Origin: Populus alba
Lineage: Eukaryota; Streptophyta; Magnoliopsida; Malpighiales; Salicaceae
Direction of reading: 5' to 3'
Length of the DNA: 64,000 nt
Assembly (NCBI RefSeq): GCF_005239225.2
Contig: NC_133288.1
Span: forward strand, 13,150,169 to 13,214,168
A program made the position numbers and the translations under genes. Numbering within the stretch: position 1 is the first letter of the stretch; the number at the start of each line of letters is the position of its first letter. Below, in pieces: positions 1 to 12,300 of this stretch. The notes beneath the pieces were generated by a model, which did no database searches, was not told where the DNA came from, and saw only the letters and a list, made by a program, of their open reading frames with translations.

Positions 1-53
1 TAAGCTCAGGAAGCAATGGCATTGCTCTTGATAACCCAAAAACTCAGTATTAC

Positions 54-971
54 CCTATTATTTTGATCATATGGCACTTCAATAGTAGGTACTGCAGTGG
101 GCATATCTCTTCCTCCCAGAAGCAAGAGCACTGCTTGCACCTGACAATCAAAACCAATAATTTCATTATTTTAAAGTAAGCATATCCAGACAGACAACTA
201 CAGAGCGATTGTGGAAAACAGATGGGAAAGAAGAAAGGAACAAAAACAAATAACTGCATTTAATTACATTTTTCCAAATAAGTAGATGTAACAAGCAAAC
301 ATGTATCCAATGCAATAGCCGAAGATGCAATTGTTGCTTCCGCAGTTCCCAAAAAAAACCACATAAACAATATACATAGCACATGCAGTAGTTTCCCTAA
401 GAACTGAAAGCATCTACATTCGCGTATTAATGCACAAATATGGTGTTGCTCAAAATTGAAAGCATCAAAGTACGAAGCTAATTTCCAAAGTATATGAAGT
501 TGAAAAGAGAACATGAATTTTTACACAAAATTCAAAAGGACGCGCGCGCGCGCACATATATATATAGGATTCCGTATAACAAATTAACAAATACGCACAT
601 AAACATCATATGCATACAAAATTCCCATTTTTTAAGTTAAAATAATTGAGAACAAAACAAGGAGAGACCTTTTCAGGGGTAACAGCAGGGAAAACGTAAA
701 CTTCTCCTTCAAAAGAGAGAGTGAGCTCACTAGTCCTCGAAGTCGTAACAACACCACCACCAACTTCTATTCGTACTCCACGGTGGTGCTCTGCCACACT
801 CACCCCTGAATTCACTTGCGCTACTGTTGCTGCCTCTTTCATGCCATCCATACCATCAGCGTCTTCATACTCTCCGTCGTCGTCGTCGATCTGTATCGAA
901 GCTCGCGTTCGGTGGTCCTCGTACGGACGCGCCTGTAGTAACTGTGGATTCGTCGTCGTCGCCGCCGCCAT
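54..971 (-). CDS. TIFY/ZIM-domain GATA factor (ZML type), first two coding exons, partial
   Basis: This is the start of a nuclear transcription factor gene of the ZIM/ZML (TIFY plus GATA) group. Exon 1 is 669-971 (101 codons, ATG at 971-969). It holds an acidic DDDDGEYEDADGMDG stretch and ends in the first half of a TIFY domain (LTLSFEGEVYVF). Its donor reads GAAAAG/GTCTCT. Exon 2 is 54-140 (29 codons), begins after a CAG acceptor and completes the domain with VQAVLLLLGGRDMPT; its donor reads AGG/GTAATA. Both junctions are phase 0. The CCT and GATA zinc-finger exons expected for the family would lie left of base 1, so the GATA assignment is inferred from the TIFY sequence type and the acidic N-terminus. 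A JAZ or PPD TIFY protein is less likely, because LSFEGEVYVF followed by PEKVQAVLLLLGG is the ZML pattern. The gene looks intact within the window. Confidence 0.85.
541..568. repeat. Compound CG / TA microsatellite in intron 1
   Basis: Alternating CG dinucleotides run directly into CA and then TA dinucleotides inside the first intron of the TIFY gene (141-668). This is an ordinary slippage repeat, although alternating purine-pyrimidine tracts of this kind can adopt Z-DNA. Confidence 0.8.
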
Positions 972-1100
972 ATAAAACCCTAACCGTCGTGGAAACTGGA
1001 AACCTTAGTTAGGTCACTCAGCAACTACCAGCACGCCTGTTGCATTGAATTTCTTTATTTAAATAAAAATAGCTAAGGTTTGCACTTTGCAGGGGTGTGT
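972..1100 (-). promoter_or_regulatory. Putative 5' leader and core promoter of the TIFY gene
   Basis: Upstream of the ATG on the minus strand, an AT-rich TATTTAAATA block lies at 1056-1065, about 85-95 bases before the start codon. This is a plausible TATA-like element. The TATA string directly abutting the ATG (970-974) is too close to act as a core promoter for this start. No transcript evidence is available. Confidence 0.3.
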
Positions 1101-3946
1101 AGCGTGGTGTAGTGGGCTCGTGTTCCTTCCTTGGAGAGCCTCCATTTGGAAATTTATTTTATTATTTTTTTCTAATTGAAAGCGAAATTGTCTTGTCTAG
1201 ATAGAACAATTTCTCTTGGGCGTGATCTGGAGTTGCGCGGGATCATGATGTTAGGATGTGCCATCATTATGATTTTTATGTTCGAAGCTGTTTTCGAGCG
1301 ACACGGGATGATATGTGTGTGTGGAACCCACCCTCTGGTTTTTGGGATGAGGATCCAACGGCTGGTGCTAATGGCCTCAGGCTTACAGTCCAAAGAGGGC
1401 CCAGAAATTAGTATTTATGGGATAGTGTGATGGCTTTCATTCATTTGGAAAAGGAATTTGGATATGCATATTCAAATGGGATCAAAAATTCCAAATGCTT
1501 ACTAATTTTGTCATTTTCAATGATGGCAAGCGGCGAGCTTCCTCTTTCCTTACCATTATTTTACTCTTGTATCCTCGTAAAAAGAAAACAATTAGTGAAA
1601 ACACTATTCAGAATAATATTTTCATAATCTTGCCTTTTCCTAAAAAATCTGGCTATTAAGTGCATTAATATGTCATAATTTGATTTTTTTAAAATCTAAA
1701 AAATATATTTTTTACAATATTTTCAGCATATTTTCAAAAAATTTAAATTTCAAAAAACAATTTCAACATGTTCAATTTTTAGAGCGCCCGTTTTAAAATC
1801 ATTATCTATTTTTTCTTATCAAGTCGGCATTGACATTGTCATTTAAAAAAAAAATCAAAATGCAATATATATATATATATATATATAATATAAGAGGATC
1901 AAAAGTGCAAAGAAAAGAAACGAAAGACCAAAGTGATTTTGGTTTGCTTTGTCACCAAATTTGTTTGGAGACTAAGCAATTAAAAAGAAAAAGAAAAAAA
2001 ACAAATCATTTTGCTTATAAAATAAATGGTTATCTCACATATTAAAAAAAAAAAAAGAGAGAGAGAAAGAGGCATTAACCAAGAAAAAAAAAATGTTATA
2101 GCACAAAAAAAAAACCCACACACATAATTGCACTCTCTCTCTCTCTCATAAAACACTCTCTCCTGAAAAATCATAAATCCATAACCTTCACTTTCTCTAG
2201 TACACATATGCAAATAAACAAATAAAACAAAGTCTTCTATTTTATCCTCAAAAACCAAAATAACTAACTCCTTTAATAACACACCACTGACCATCCTTCA
2301 GCTCCACTATGATAGCCTAGCACCGCTACCATTCCATTGCACCCAAAGCCACCATTTTCAATCTTAGTAGCTCCCTTACGTATCAAGTCCATAACTTTTC
2401 TATCATCGGTCGCTCTCCATTTTTTCCCACAAACAAGTAGCCATCAACCATTAAAAATCCAACAAATTCCATTGTGAACAACCCAATGAACCCTCATAAA
2501 AAACCAACCCTTACAGCCACCTATATCTCCCTCTCACTCTATCTTTTTATCTAAAAATCCATAAGTCCAAAACCTAAAAGAAACTAGACTGGAAGGCTCT
2601 TAAGGCATGACCATGGCTTTACTATAATCATTATCATTAGACATGGCTATTACATTTGTCTTGTTTTCTTTCACCACCACAACAATCACCCCTCCTTATG
2701 ACAACCAAGAACAAGCCACGATGAGCAACTCTTTTCTCCACCATTGTCAATAGCCTTATACCCACAACTGTCCCCTCTAACAATAACTCTTCTTCTAGTT
2801 GAAAATCACATGGCCCCTCTCTTAGCTAGCCTAGCCATAGCCACCACAATAGCGGTGTTCCTCTACAACAACTTTCTTGCTTGTCATTCTTGGACTGGAG
2901 CTGCAATCACGGATGACAATAGCAAAGCCCAATACTAATTCCTTTTTTTTTTCCCAACTGCAAGTGGCAGCAGACTACCACCATAGCAACATGACCAATA
3001 GCTAAATTAGTAGTCGTGAGCTTCTTCAAACAGTAGTTATTCCTTAACCTAACCCGCAATAACCCAACATGACACCTCTAGCCACTTCCTCTACCACTTG
3101 TGGCAATAACAATGGTAGCCGCCTATGAAGAAGAAAAAGAGAAGATCGATAGAGAAAGAGAAGTAAATATATAGATTAAAAAAAAAATAGAGAGAACCAA
3201 AGCATTGTTGTGAGTTTTTCTTAGTTTTGCAGGTGGTGGTGTCCCTCACCACTAATACAGGAACAAAGAGAAGAAGAAGAAGAAGTTTCAAATCCACACA
3301 TTTCTTGGTTTCACCTGTAGTGGCACATGAAGTCACGCACTGCTAGTGGTAGTGGTGTGTGAATACATGCACCGCCACTGTTTCAACGATCCTACAGTCT
3401 TGATTTTAGTAGTCCCTAGATATGCTAAACACCTTAGAAGGTCGATTCATAGTCTCAAAATATTTTTTGGACAAAATGCTATAATGTTGTGAAATTTGGG
3501 ACAAAATGTTTATTATCATGTACAATACTAGATTGTTTGGACATTTATTTGGTTTGATGTGTGTTTTGATTTTGAAATGACTTTATCATGTTATGGTGGA
3601 TTTTAAGTTTATTTTCTTAGAATTATGATTGCTAATTGAACATTAATTCATGATTTGTGCTTGGGTGTGTGTTAATTTGTTTGAATTAGCATGCGATTTA
3701 AGTTAACAAGACTTGATGTTTGATTTTTTGTTTTAAGTTGTTGAGTGATTGAATAATGGTGTTTTGGCTAGGTTTTGTGGTTGTAACAAGGGGAGTTTTA
3801 GTAGTGTTGGGTAAAAACGAGGTTTGGTTTTGGTTTTTGTTGCTTTAGTGTATGAGGGTGGATGTTTTAAGTTGAATGGTAGTTAGACTATTCAACAACA
3901 TATAACAACTAACTATAAATAATTATTGAGCTCTAATACCAACTAA
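1101..3946. other. Intergenic stretch with no supported gene
   Basis: No ORF here resembles a protein I recognise, and the longest frames are low complexity. There is a TA microsatellite at about 1865-1888, an A-rich and CT-rich zone at 2040-2160, and repeated AAG/AGA tracts at 3120-3290. The part nearest the TIFY gene (1101-1430) has more balanced composition and may hold upstream regulatory sequence. The remainder is AT-rich and could be decayed transposon sequence that I cannot assign. Confidence 0.5.
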
Positions 3947-4388
3947 TGTAGATAGAGGCCATATAAAAAAGATAGCAAGTAAAAGTGACATAAAATTATG
4001 CCGAATAAAGTCACCCCATAAAAATTATAATTCAAAATTTTATCACTCGATATTTTCTCTAATCAAAACTCAATATTGTGCTTTTTTAGTTTGCTTATAT
4101 ACTATATAAAAAAAAATCCTAAGCAAAGCTAGAAATATAATAAAAAGTTTCTAAATTAAATAGAAAAAACTATCATAAACGAAATACAAAAAAATGACGA
4201 ATCTCAAATAGTAACTTCTGAAACTTATTTGAAGGCTTTTTTGAAATCAAATAGTTAAGGAATTTTAACTTTATATAAAATAAGGCATTTAAAATCTTTT
4301 TAGCATAACTTTAACCCGATTGAATACTCAAATTGAAAGTTACACTTGTTAACATAAGGCTACATATTAGGGGGGAAAATCTCCTACA
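3947..4388 (-). repeat. LTR copy (3' LTR of the old minus-strand element)
   Basis: This copy aligns by eye with 5369-5770 through shared strings such as AATTCAAAATTTTAT and the TATTTTCTCTA and CTCAATATT blocks. Its outer edge (minus-strand 3' end) is followed at 3943-3931 by TTGGTATTAGAGC, which itself resembles a Met-type primer site. A partial tandem copy may therefore once have been present. Confidence 0.6.
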
Positions 4389-4399
4389 TCAATCTCTTT

Positions 4400-5315
4400 A
4401 TGTTAGAAAGAACTTGTCCTTGAGTTCAAACAATTTTTTCCCTAATTGCATGGTTATCCAATCAAAAGTTTTCAACCTTTTATATGCTCATCTTTTTTGT
4501 TATAAACATTATACTTGTTAGTAACATGCTCATCCTTCCTAGCAATATAACCAATCTTAGAGTTATGTTGAAGATCATATACGATAACTTTGCATCAACC
4601 TTCTCAAACTCTAACTCAACTAGAAATGTAGTTCTATAAAGATCAAACAACCTCTTCCCTATATCTTTTGTATCTTCACCAACAAGATGTGTGCCGATTT
4701 TGTCACACAAAGAACCTTTGAACAACTATTTCATAAATTTTATTTAAAGTCTAAGAACATCAACTTTAACCCATCGATTCTAGAATTCTCTTTAGCATAT
4801 GTGAGGACTATCCTTCATAATATGCTTCATCAAAAATCACCTTTAACTTATTAATGAGAATATTATTTATGACATCATTGTTGTCATTACTATCATTGTT
4901 TATGTTATTATTATCGATATAATCATCATCAAAATAAATATCATAAATTGGTGGATAGTATCAATCTATTTCTATTTCATTATAAACTAGATCACCAAAA
5001 ATATCATGATACCTATCCCAATCAAAAAGCTATCTCATTTGCTTATGCCTCTAAAATAAGTTCTTAAAACTAGCCATGGATTCGTAATCACTCTTCTTAT
5101 GATCCTCTAATTTTCTCTTCATTTTTTTAATCGACATGACAATTTTTTAACTTGGCTCTATAAGTTTATCATTGCTAATTGAGTGATTAATTTTGTAGTT
5201 TATCTATATATGTCTTATATAACTAGTTTTTGACACATCTCTTTTCTGATGGCTAACTTCTTTATCCCCTCCTACACGAGCTCATCTTGTTTTATGACTA
5301 ACGTTTCTAGTCATG
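4400..5315 (-). pseudogene. Decayed gag/pol remnants of the old LTR element
   Basis: Minus-strand translation gives interrupted but protein-like text. Near 5120-4930 there is a Lys/Glu-rich start, then YHDIFGDLV and a YYPPIYD segment with an Asp/Asn-rich tail. At 4725-4480 an open stretch reads DKIGTHLVGEDTKDIGKRLFD. Stops and frameshifts break both. The central catalytic domains are missing, consistent with a large internal deletion. I cannot name the family with certainty; a polyprotein remnant is inferred from position between LTRs. Confidence 0.4.
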
Positions 5316-5368
5316 GTTATTCAATGGCATGCAATAACTAAATACCAGGAATTATTTGACTCAATTAC

Positions 5369-5770
5369 TGACTAAAACAATGGAAATAACTTAAGAAAGA
5401 TAACAAGCATAAGCAACACAAGATTCTTTCAAATAAGGTAACCACACAAAAATTCTAATTCAAAATTTTATTATTCAATATTTTCTCTACTTAAGACTCA
5501 ATATTACAACTATTATATGCAACTTATATACTAGAAAAAATGTCCTAGATAAATCTAGAAAACTAATAAAATTATTAAAAACTAAATAGGGAAAATAGTC
5601 CAAAAATAACTAGAAAATCTCAAATGATATCAAATGGCTATGAGATTTTTAACCCTATATAAAACAAGGCCTTTAAAATCTTTTAGCAAAACTTTAACTT
5701 GATTTAGTAGTAGGGTCAAATGTTATACCCATTAATATAAGGTTGCATGTTAGGGAAAAACTCTCCTGCA
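5369..5770 (-). repeat. LTR copy (5' LTR of the old minus-strand element)
   Basis: This is the partner of 3947-4388. It is about 40 bp shorter and differs at many positions, so the insertion is old relative to the other elements in the window. Confidence 0.6.
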
Positions 5771-5870
5771 ACACATAGTCAATTTGATTATTAGTACAAG
5801 GAAAATCAAGCCAAAATGATAAGGTACTATTATGAACTATTAGGGAAATTATTACCATCTCTATATCTAC

Positions 5871-7000
5871 TGATTAGTACTTAAAAATGTATTTTTATCA
5901 AGGTTTTATATCATCATTTTGCACTTGAAGTATCAATAACTCCTTAACTAAAGCATGTTTTATAATAATAATATAAGATACCTTTAATTTATGGTAAATG
6001 TTCATCTTAAATACAGGCCTATCACATGAATGAAAGGATTGATTGATGAGTTTAAATACTGAAATTGAAAGGACAAAGCGAGGGCCAAACTTAGAAAAGA
6101 GATGTTAGTGCAGTCCAAGCTAGAACAATGTTCGGTAATTGGGTCATATCTAGAACAATGTTCGGTAATTGGGTCATATCTAGAACAATGTTCGGTAATT
6201 GGGTCATATCTAGAGCTGTAGATCTTGAATTTAGGTATGCTTTATATGGATGGAAAGGTAAGACATAGGCCTCCAACTTTCATGGTGGAGTCCAAGATTT
6301 AAAAATGTCGTTTTCAAGTCCAAATTATAGCAACAATAGAGAAGTATGAATCTGTCCTACAACCTAGACATTGTTTAGTGTTCAGCCTATATCTCGAGTT
6401 CTAGAAGTCCAAATGACCTCGATCTTTTTTCCTAGAAAGATAAGACAATTTCCTAGAACTTTCATAAGTACAGTTGGTTTCAATTCCGATGTTAGTAATG
6501 ATGTTTTGTTGAGACAAGAAGATAAAGATTTTCACGAAGTCAAGAGTTGGTCACCCACTCAACAATTAATCATCAAATCAATAGTTCCAAATTTTAGCCT
6601 ATAAAAGGAGGCATTTGTCATGTATTTAGGGGCTGGGTTGTTGAGATCAAGAACTTGCTTTTGCTCTCTCTTTTTATATTTTTTGTAATTCTTAAGTTTT
6701 GCTTTCATTAATATCTTGTTTATAGTTTTCATTTCCTTTCCTTTACTTAGTTAACTTGTATTTTATTTATGTTCTTATTTTGTTTATTTATGTTTCTCTT
6801 CTTCATTATGTTTAGCTAAGTTTATTATGTCAAGGTTAAAAGGTTACACTAATGGTGTAAGAATAAGTATAGTGTAAACTTAACATGGACCTTAATGTTT
6901 AATATTAACATGTCTTATCTTTTTTATCTTACTAATTCTTAATACCTTGCTTATTAAATGGTTAATCTAGATTTGTGTTGTATAACACTTGGTTCAACTG
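5871..7000 (+). repeat. Family A LTR fragment (5' two thirds of an LTR)
   Basis: It starts TGATTAGTACTTAAAA, the LTR start shared with 17470, 33472, 41362 and 51493. It runs colinearly with that LTR through the TATAAAAGGAGG promoter box (about 6601) to the ACACTTGGT string near 6992, where the match ends. It is more diverged than the A1 and A5 LTRs. It abuts an inverted LTR end that begins at 7001. Confidence 0.8.
6121..6210 (+). repeat. Three perfect 30-bp tandem repeats inside an LTR
   Basis: The unit (TAGAACAATG, TTCGGTAATT, GGGTCATATC) is repeated three times without a mismatch. Other family A LTRs have one related unit at this place (for example 41625-41650). The array is therefore a local, recent expansion in this fragment. 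Confidence 0.9.
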
Positions 7001-7474
7001 ACACGACCAAAAGTATATAATAAAAAACATATATAAAGTTTTGTTTTATAAATATTGTCAAAGATTGATGTCTTCTCTCTCAAGTGCAGGAGTGTTGAAA
7101 TAATAAATAACCCGGCAAGACCGAAGTCGAACCACAGGGAGGTTAACTATAATAATAATAATAATAATAATAATAAAGAAGAAGAAGAGGAAGAAGAAGT
7201 TGATGAGAATTTTAAGATGAAAGATCAATGTGAGAATTAAACAATGATAAAAACAAGTGTCAAGGTTAGAAGATCCAGTAATGGTATTTCAAACAAGTCT
7301 AATATAAACTCTTATTACTCAACTGGAAACCATACATAAAGGAGGTTCTAAATTGGATGATTTGTCATTAATAGCTCATTATAAAAACATGCTTTAGTTA
7401 AGGAGTTATTGATATTTCAAGTGCAAAATGATGATACAAAACCTTGATAAAAATGCACTTTTAAGTAGTAATCA
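7001..7474 (-). repeat. Defective 3' LTR of A4 with internal deletion
   Basis: It begins TGACACGACCAAAAG, the reverse complement of the family A LTR end, and ends at the reverse complement of the LTR start (AGTAGTAATCA). A short AT-rich insertion sits at about 7016-7060. About 1 kb of the LTR is missing between the CATTATAAAA region near 7385 and the LTR start, so the promoter box is gone. Confidence 0.75.
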
Positions 7475-8640
7475 CACCCCTAACTAGCTTATTACTAGTC
7501 CCTAGTAATCAAAGCGTTAAAATAGAAAAACAATTTGCAAATTGCACAAAGCAAGGCATTCATCATTCAACTTCCATTAATCTATCCAGATAAACAAACT
7601 CTCATTAAATTCATATATCTGCTCAATACCTCTTAAACAAGATATTAATAAACCTTCCTTTTATGCTCAATATATCAACACATAGTTATAGGGCTTTACT
7701 TGGAAGAAACAAAATTTTTGTTCTAATGTTTAAGGTTAACTTCCTTGGGTTAAGATTATTATCTTTTTTCTTTTCTTCTTCTTCTTCTTCTTCTTCTTTT
7801 TTTAAATATATATACATATAACTTAAAACATAGTGCATCTTTAACCCATGTAATGAGTTTTCGGCTAATGACTCTCAGACTAGTTGGTCTTAGGGCATTA
7901 GGTGTTGAGACACCCCTACAAACTTAATAACTCGGGTTGCAGATACTGATATGTAGATAGTACAATGTTTGATTCCCTTAAGCTTTTCTCTTCAACACAT
8001 GTAATAAGCGTTTGACCAATAGCTCCCAAGTCAGTTGACTTTAGGGTATTAAGTGTTAAAACGTCCTTTCGGGCTTAATTGCTTAGGTTAGGGAGGCTAT
8101 GAAACCAAACTTATCTACGTTTTTATTATCATTATTTTTTTGTGTTTTTTTTATTTTTTTTTGCAAATTATATAATATCCGTTTTCTTTAGTTGTTACCT
8201 TTAACAAAAGAACATAAATAATGTAATAATCCAATGTGCAACCCACAATCATATGTTAAAGTGTGTGTGTGAAAATAAAGATTTAAGAATACTTGTTAAA
8301 TGAGCATATGAGTAGAATTAAGTGATAACAATACGAGAGTTTGTAAACTTGAATATTTCAAAAAGTATTCTAATAGATCTTGTTAAGAATGTTTACTGAG
8401 ATGCATCTCAAGAGTTATTTTAACAAAAGAACTCCTTTTACTCTGTCATCCTAGTAACAACAGTTTTGCAAATAGTTTATGAAATAGAAAACACAGGTAG
8501 TCTCTCTCTCTCTCTCTCTCTCTCTCTATTTATTTATTTTGAAAAAGCATGTGTATGTACAGGTTGTTGTGATTGTGGCTTACATCTTCCTTTGGTTTTA
8601 CGTCTAAGAATGGTTTAAACGCCCTTTATGGGTTGGGGAT
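7475..8640 (-). other. Non-coding 3' region of A4, including the duplicated motif
   Basis: The G-rich polypurine tract lies next to the LTR (reverse complement CACCCCTAACTAGC at 7473-7486). The region holds two copies of a motif containing CCCATGTAATGAGTTTTCGGC or its diverged version, around 7845-7920 and 7995-8085. This matches the pair at 50890-51120 in A1. A TC microsatellite at 8501-8527 marks the place where A1 carries the LOG block. Confidence 0.65.
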
Positions 8641-8667
8641 AGGCTTCCTATCCAATTTTCTTAAAAA

Positions 8668-9174
8668 CTAGCAAACAAGATCTTTTTTAGTCAAATTCCC
8701 AAGACTATGTCTAGCATGTTCTTTATGGAATTGTGGCCATAAATCATGAATTGCACAATGCACATCTCCACTAGGGTGCATCTTAAGAGTCAATAGAAGA
8801 TTATCTAAAGACCCCTTACTCAGGCCATCCTTAATGAATTGTATTTTATCTTCATAGTTTACAGATACCATTCCTAAAGAATGACATGTTGCATTATAAG
8901 TCCATCTGGCACATCTGTGACAGACTTTTAGTCGTTTTGCATGATTTTTTTTTGCAAAAGTGCTTTTACCTATTCCAGGCATGTATGATATGAAAGAATT
9001 GGAGGACTCACCTAATAATCGGACCTTTGCTTCAATTAGCTAGCGAATATCTTCAGGAATTCCATGGTTCATTAACAATCTCAATCTAGCACATCTAGCA
9101 CGATAAATTTTTGTAATCACATTTTGAGGCAGAGTGGGAAAATACTTTTTCAATTTTTCAAGAGTGCTATCCAT
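8668..9174 (-). pseudogene. Family A accessory ORF, copy in A4
   Basis: This is the counterpart of 48804-49352 in A1. It begins MDSTLEKLKKYFP, has a basic stretch and a CHRCARWTYNATC Cys/His cluster, and ends in a conserved DLWPQFHKEH segment before a stop at 8668. An in-frame stop stands where A1 has Trp (near 9040). Unlike A1, the frame is open across the Cys cluster. No function can be assigned; its place between integrase and the 3' LTR is where Athila elements carry an env-like or unknown ORF. Confidence 0.6.
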
Positions 9175-9396
9175 TTTCAAATGAGAATTGGAGGAGAGAT
9201 TCAAAGAAAAGAGAAAGAGCAAAGAATTGCACAAATATATACACAGATATCAGTTATCATAGGAAACTGAAAGAATCGACTTAAAAGTCACGGAGTACCG
9301 TTATCCGCCATTTGACCGGGGTGAGAGAATAGCAAAACAAAAGTCACAAAAAAATATAAATAAATAAAAAACACAAAAACAATGTGAGAAAAAGAA

Positions 9397-12300
9397 TCAA
9401 TCTTTATATACATGATCACTCAATTCAATAGAGTCATTTTTAACTGAAAAATTATCAAAATAAACTTTCAAACGATGGCCATTTACCTTGAAAACATTAC
9501 CATTCTTTGGATTCTCAATATCACAAGCCCCATATAGACACACATGTTTCACAATAAAAGGATCACTCCATCTTGATCTTAGTTTTCCAAGAAATAAATG
9601 GAGTCGAGAATTATAAAACAAGACTTTTTGACCAACATTGAATGTTTTTCTCAGTATTTTCTTGTCATGCAACTCTTTGATTCTTGCTTTATGAATTCTT
9701 GAATTTTCATATGCATCATTTTTTTATTTATTTTCTTAAGCTCATTTATTTGTAATTTTCACAGCTGACTAGTATCATTAAGGTTTGAATTGAAAGCTTT
9801 AATAACCCAATAATCTTTATGTTCAAGTTCTACAAGCAAGTGACAAGGTTTTTCATAGACTAGTTTATAAGGTGACATACCTAATGATGTTTTATAAGCA
9901 GTTTGATAAGCCCAAAGTGCGTCATTAAGTCTTAAAGACCAGTCTTTCCGATTAGGGTTCACTATTTTCTCCAAGATCTATTTGATATCCCTATTAGCAA
10001 GTTCTACCTGTCCACTCATCTGAGGGTGATAAGGGGTGACAACTTTGTGTGTGATTCCATATTTCTTCATTAAAAACTCAAATGACTTGTTGCGGAAATG
10101 TGTTCCACCATCACTTATCATGGCTCGAGGGATTCCAAATCGACTCAAAATATTTTCTTTCAAAAACTTTATCACTGTTTTGTGATCATTGTTTCAATTT
10201 GGAATTGCCTCTATCCATTTTGAAACATAATCTATTGCGACTAATATGTATGAGAAACCAAATGATGGAGGAAATGGACCCATGAAATCTATACCCCAAC
10301 AGTCAAAGATCTCAATGACAAGAATAAGATTTAAAGGCATCATGTGATGTTTTGAAATAGATCCCAACTTTTGACAATTTTCACAAGTCTTGCAGAATAC
10401 ATGTGAGTCCTTGAACATGGTGGGCCAGTAAAATCGACTTTGTAAGATTTTTGCAATTGTCTTTCTTGATGAGAAATGACCCCCATATGCCTCAGAATGA
10501 CAAAATTTAATGACACTACTTACCTCATTGTCAGGAATGCATCTTTGATCAGGATAATATTTGAATAAATAAGTTTCATCCTAATAAAAGTTCTTCACTT
10601 CGTTGAAGAACTTTCTTTTATCTTGGGTACTCCAATGAGCTGGCAATTGTCTTGAAACAAGAAAATTAACAATATTAGCAAACCAAGGCATTATAGAGAT
10701 ATAAAATAAAGGTTCATCAGGAAAGTAGTCATCGATTGGAGTGATGTCAGATCTCGAATTGGTTGTCAATCTTGACAAATGATCTACGACAACATTTTCA
10801 GTGCCTTTCTTGTCTTTGATTGTGATATCAAATTCTTGAAGTAATAGAATCCACCGCACCAATCTAGCCTTAGAATCTTTCTTAGAGAGAATATATTTCA
10901 ATGCTGTATGATCACTAAAAACGACAACAGGTGAGCCAACAAGATAAGATTTGAATTTGTCACATGCAAATACTACTGCAAATAATTCTTTTTCAGTGAT
11001 AGTGTAATTCATTTGAGCACTATTTAAAGTTTTATTTGTATAGCAAATCACATAAGGTTTCTTATCTTTTCTTTGTCCCAAGACTGCACCCATGGTATAA
11101 TCACTAGTGTCACACATTATTTCAAAAGGTAGTGACCAATCAAGAGGTTGAATGACAGGAGCAGAAGTAAGCAAGCTTTTAAGTTTAACAAAGGTTTTTT
11201 CACATTGTTTAGTCCATTCAAAAACATTTTCCATTGTTAGAAGGTTACACAATGGTTTAGACATTACACTAAAATCTTTAATGAACCTTCTGTAAAAACC
11301 AGCATGTCCTAAGAATGATTTAACATCTTTAACAAATTTTGGTGTTGGTAAGTTGGCAATTTACTCGAATTTAGATTTGTCAACCTCAATTCCTTTCGAT
11401 GAAACAATGTGGCCAAGTACAATGTCGTTTTTTTACTATAAAGTGATATTTTTCCCAATTCAGTACAAGATTCTTCTCTTCACACCTATTCAAAACCTTT
11501 TCGAAGTTAGTTAAACAATCATCAAATGAATCACCAAAAATAGAAAAATTATCCATAAAAATCTCAAGGAAACGTTCAACCATATCACTGAATATGCTAA
11601 GCATGCATCTTTGAAACGTGGCTGGTGCATTACATAATCCAAAAAGGCATCCTTTGATATGCAAAAGTACCAAATGGACATGTGAAAGTAGTCTTCTCTT
11701 GATCTTCTAATACAATTTCAATTTGGTTGTAACCTGAATAGCCATCTAGAAAACAATAAAATTTATGACTTACAACTCTTTTTAAGATTTGATCCATGAA
11801 AGGTAAATGGAAATGATCTTTCCTAGTCATTGAATTAAGTTTCCTATAGTCAATGCACATGCGCTAACCAGTAATAGTCCTAGTTGGAATTAACATATTT
11901 TTCTCATTTGTTATCACATTGACTCCAGACTTCTTGGGTACAACTTGGGTAGGACTTACCCATTTGCTGTCAGAAATAGGATAAATGATTCCATTATCTA
12001 GAAGCTTAATGACTTCATTTTTCACTACTTATTTCATATTAGGATCAAGTCTTTATTACATTTTTCTAGAGGGTTTAGCATTTTCCTTTAAATAAATCCT
12101 GTGTGTGCACATTAAAGGGCTAATTCCTTTTATATCAGTTATGGTCCATCCTAATGCATTTTTGTGCATTTTCAGAGTTTGTAACAACTTACCTTCTTGA
12201 TATGCATTAAGTTTGGAAGAGATTATTACCGGAAAGGTTTCATTGTCTCTTAAAAATGAGTATTTAAGATTGAATGGTAACAACTTCAAATCAGGTTTTG

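Larger units (their letters stand above)
3947..5770 (-). mobile_element. Old, internally deleted LTR retrotransposon
   Basis: Two diverged direct repeats of about 0.4 kb (3947-4388 and 5369-5770) both begin TG and end CTCCTACA or CTCCTGCA, as LTRs do. They flank only about 1 kb. Read on the minus strand, the right repeat is the 5' LTR. Shortly after it a CCTGGTATTTAG string resembles the TGGTATCAGAGC initiator-Met primer site of many plant retroelements. Broken gag-like and pol-end-like translations follow. No matching target duplication is visible. This is a dead deletion derivative; superfamily is uncertain. Confidence 0.6.

Noticed and set aside
2744..2938. Short hydrophobic ORF in the left intergenic region
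   Set aside because: 64 codons, no recognisable motif, surrounded by non-coding sequence; not distinguishable from chance.
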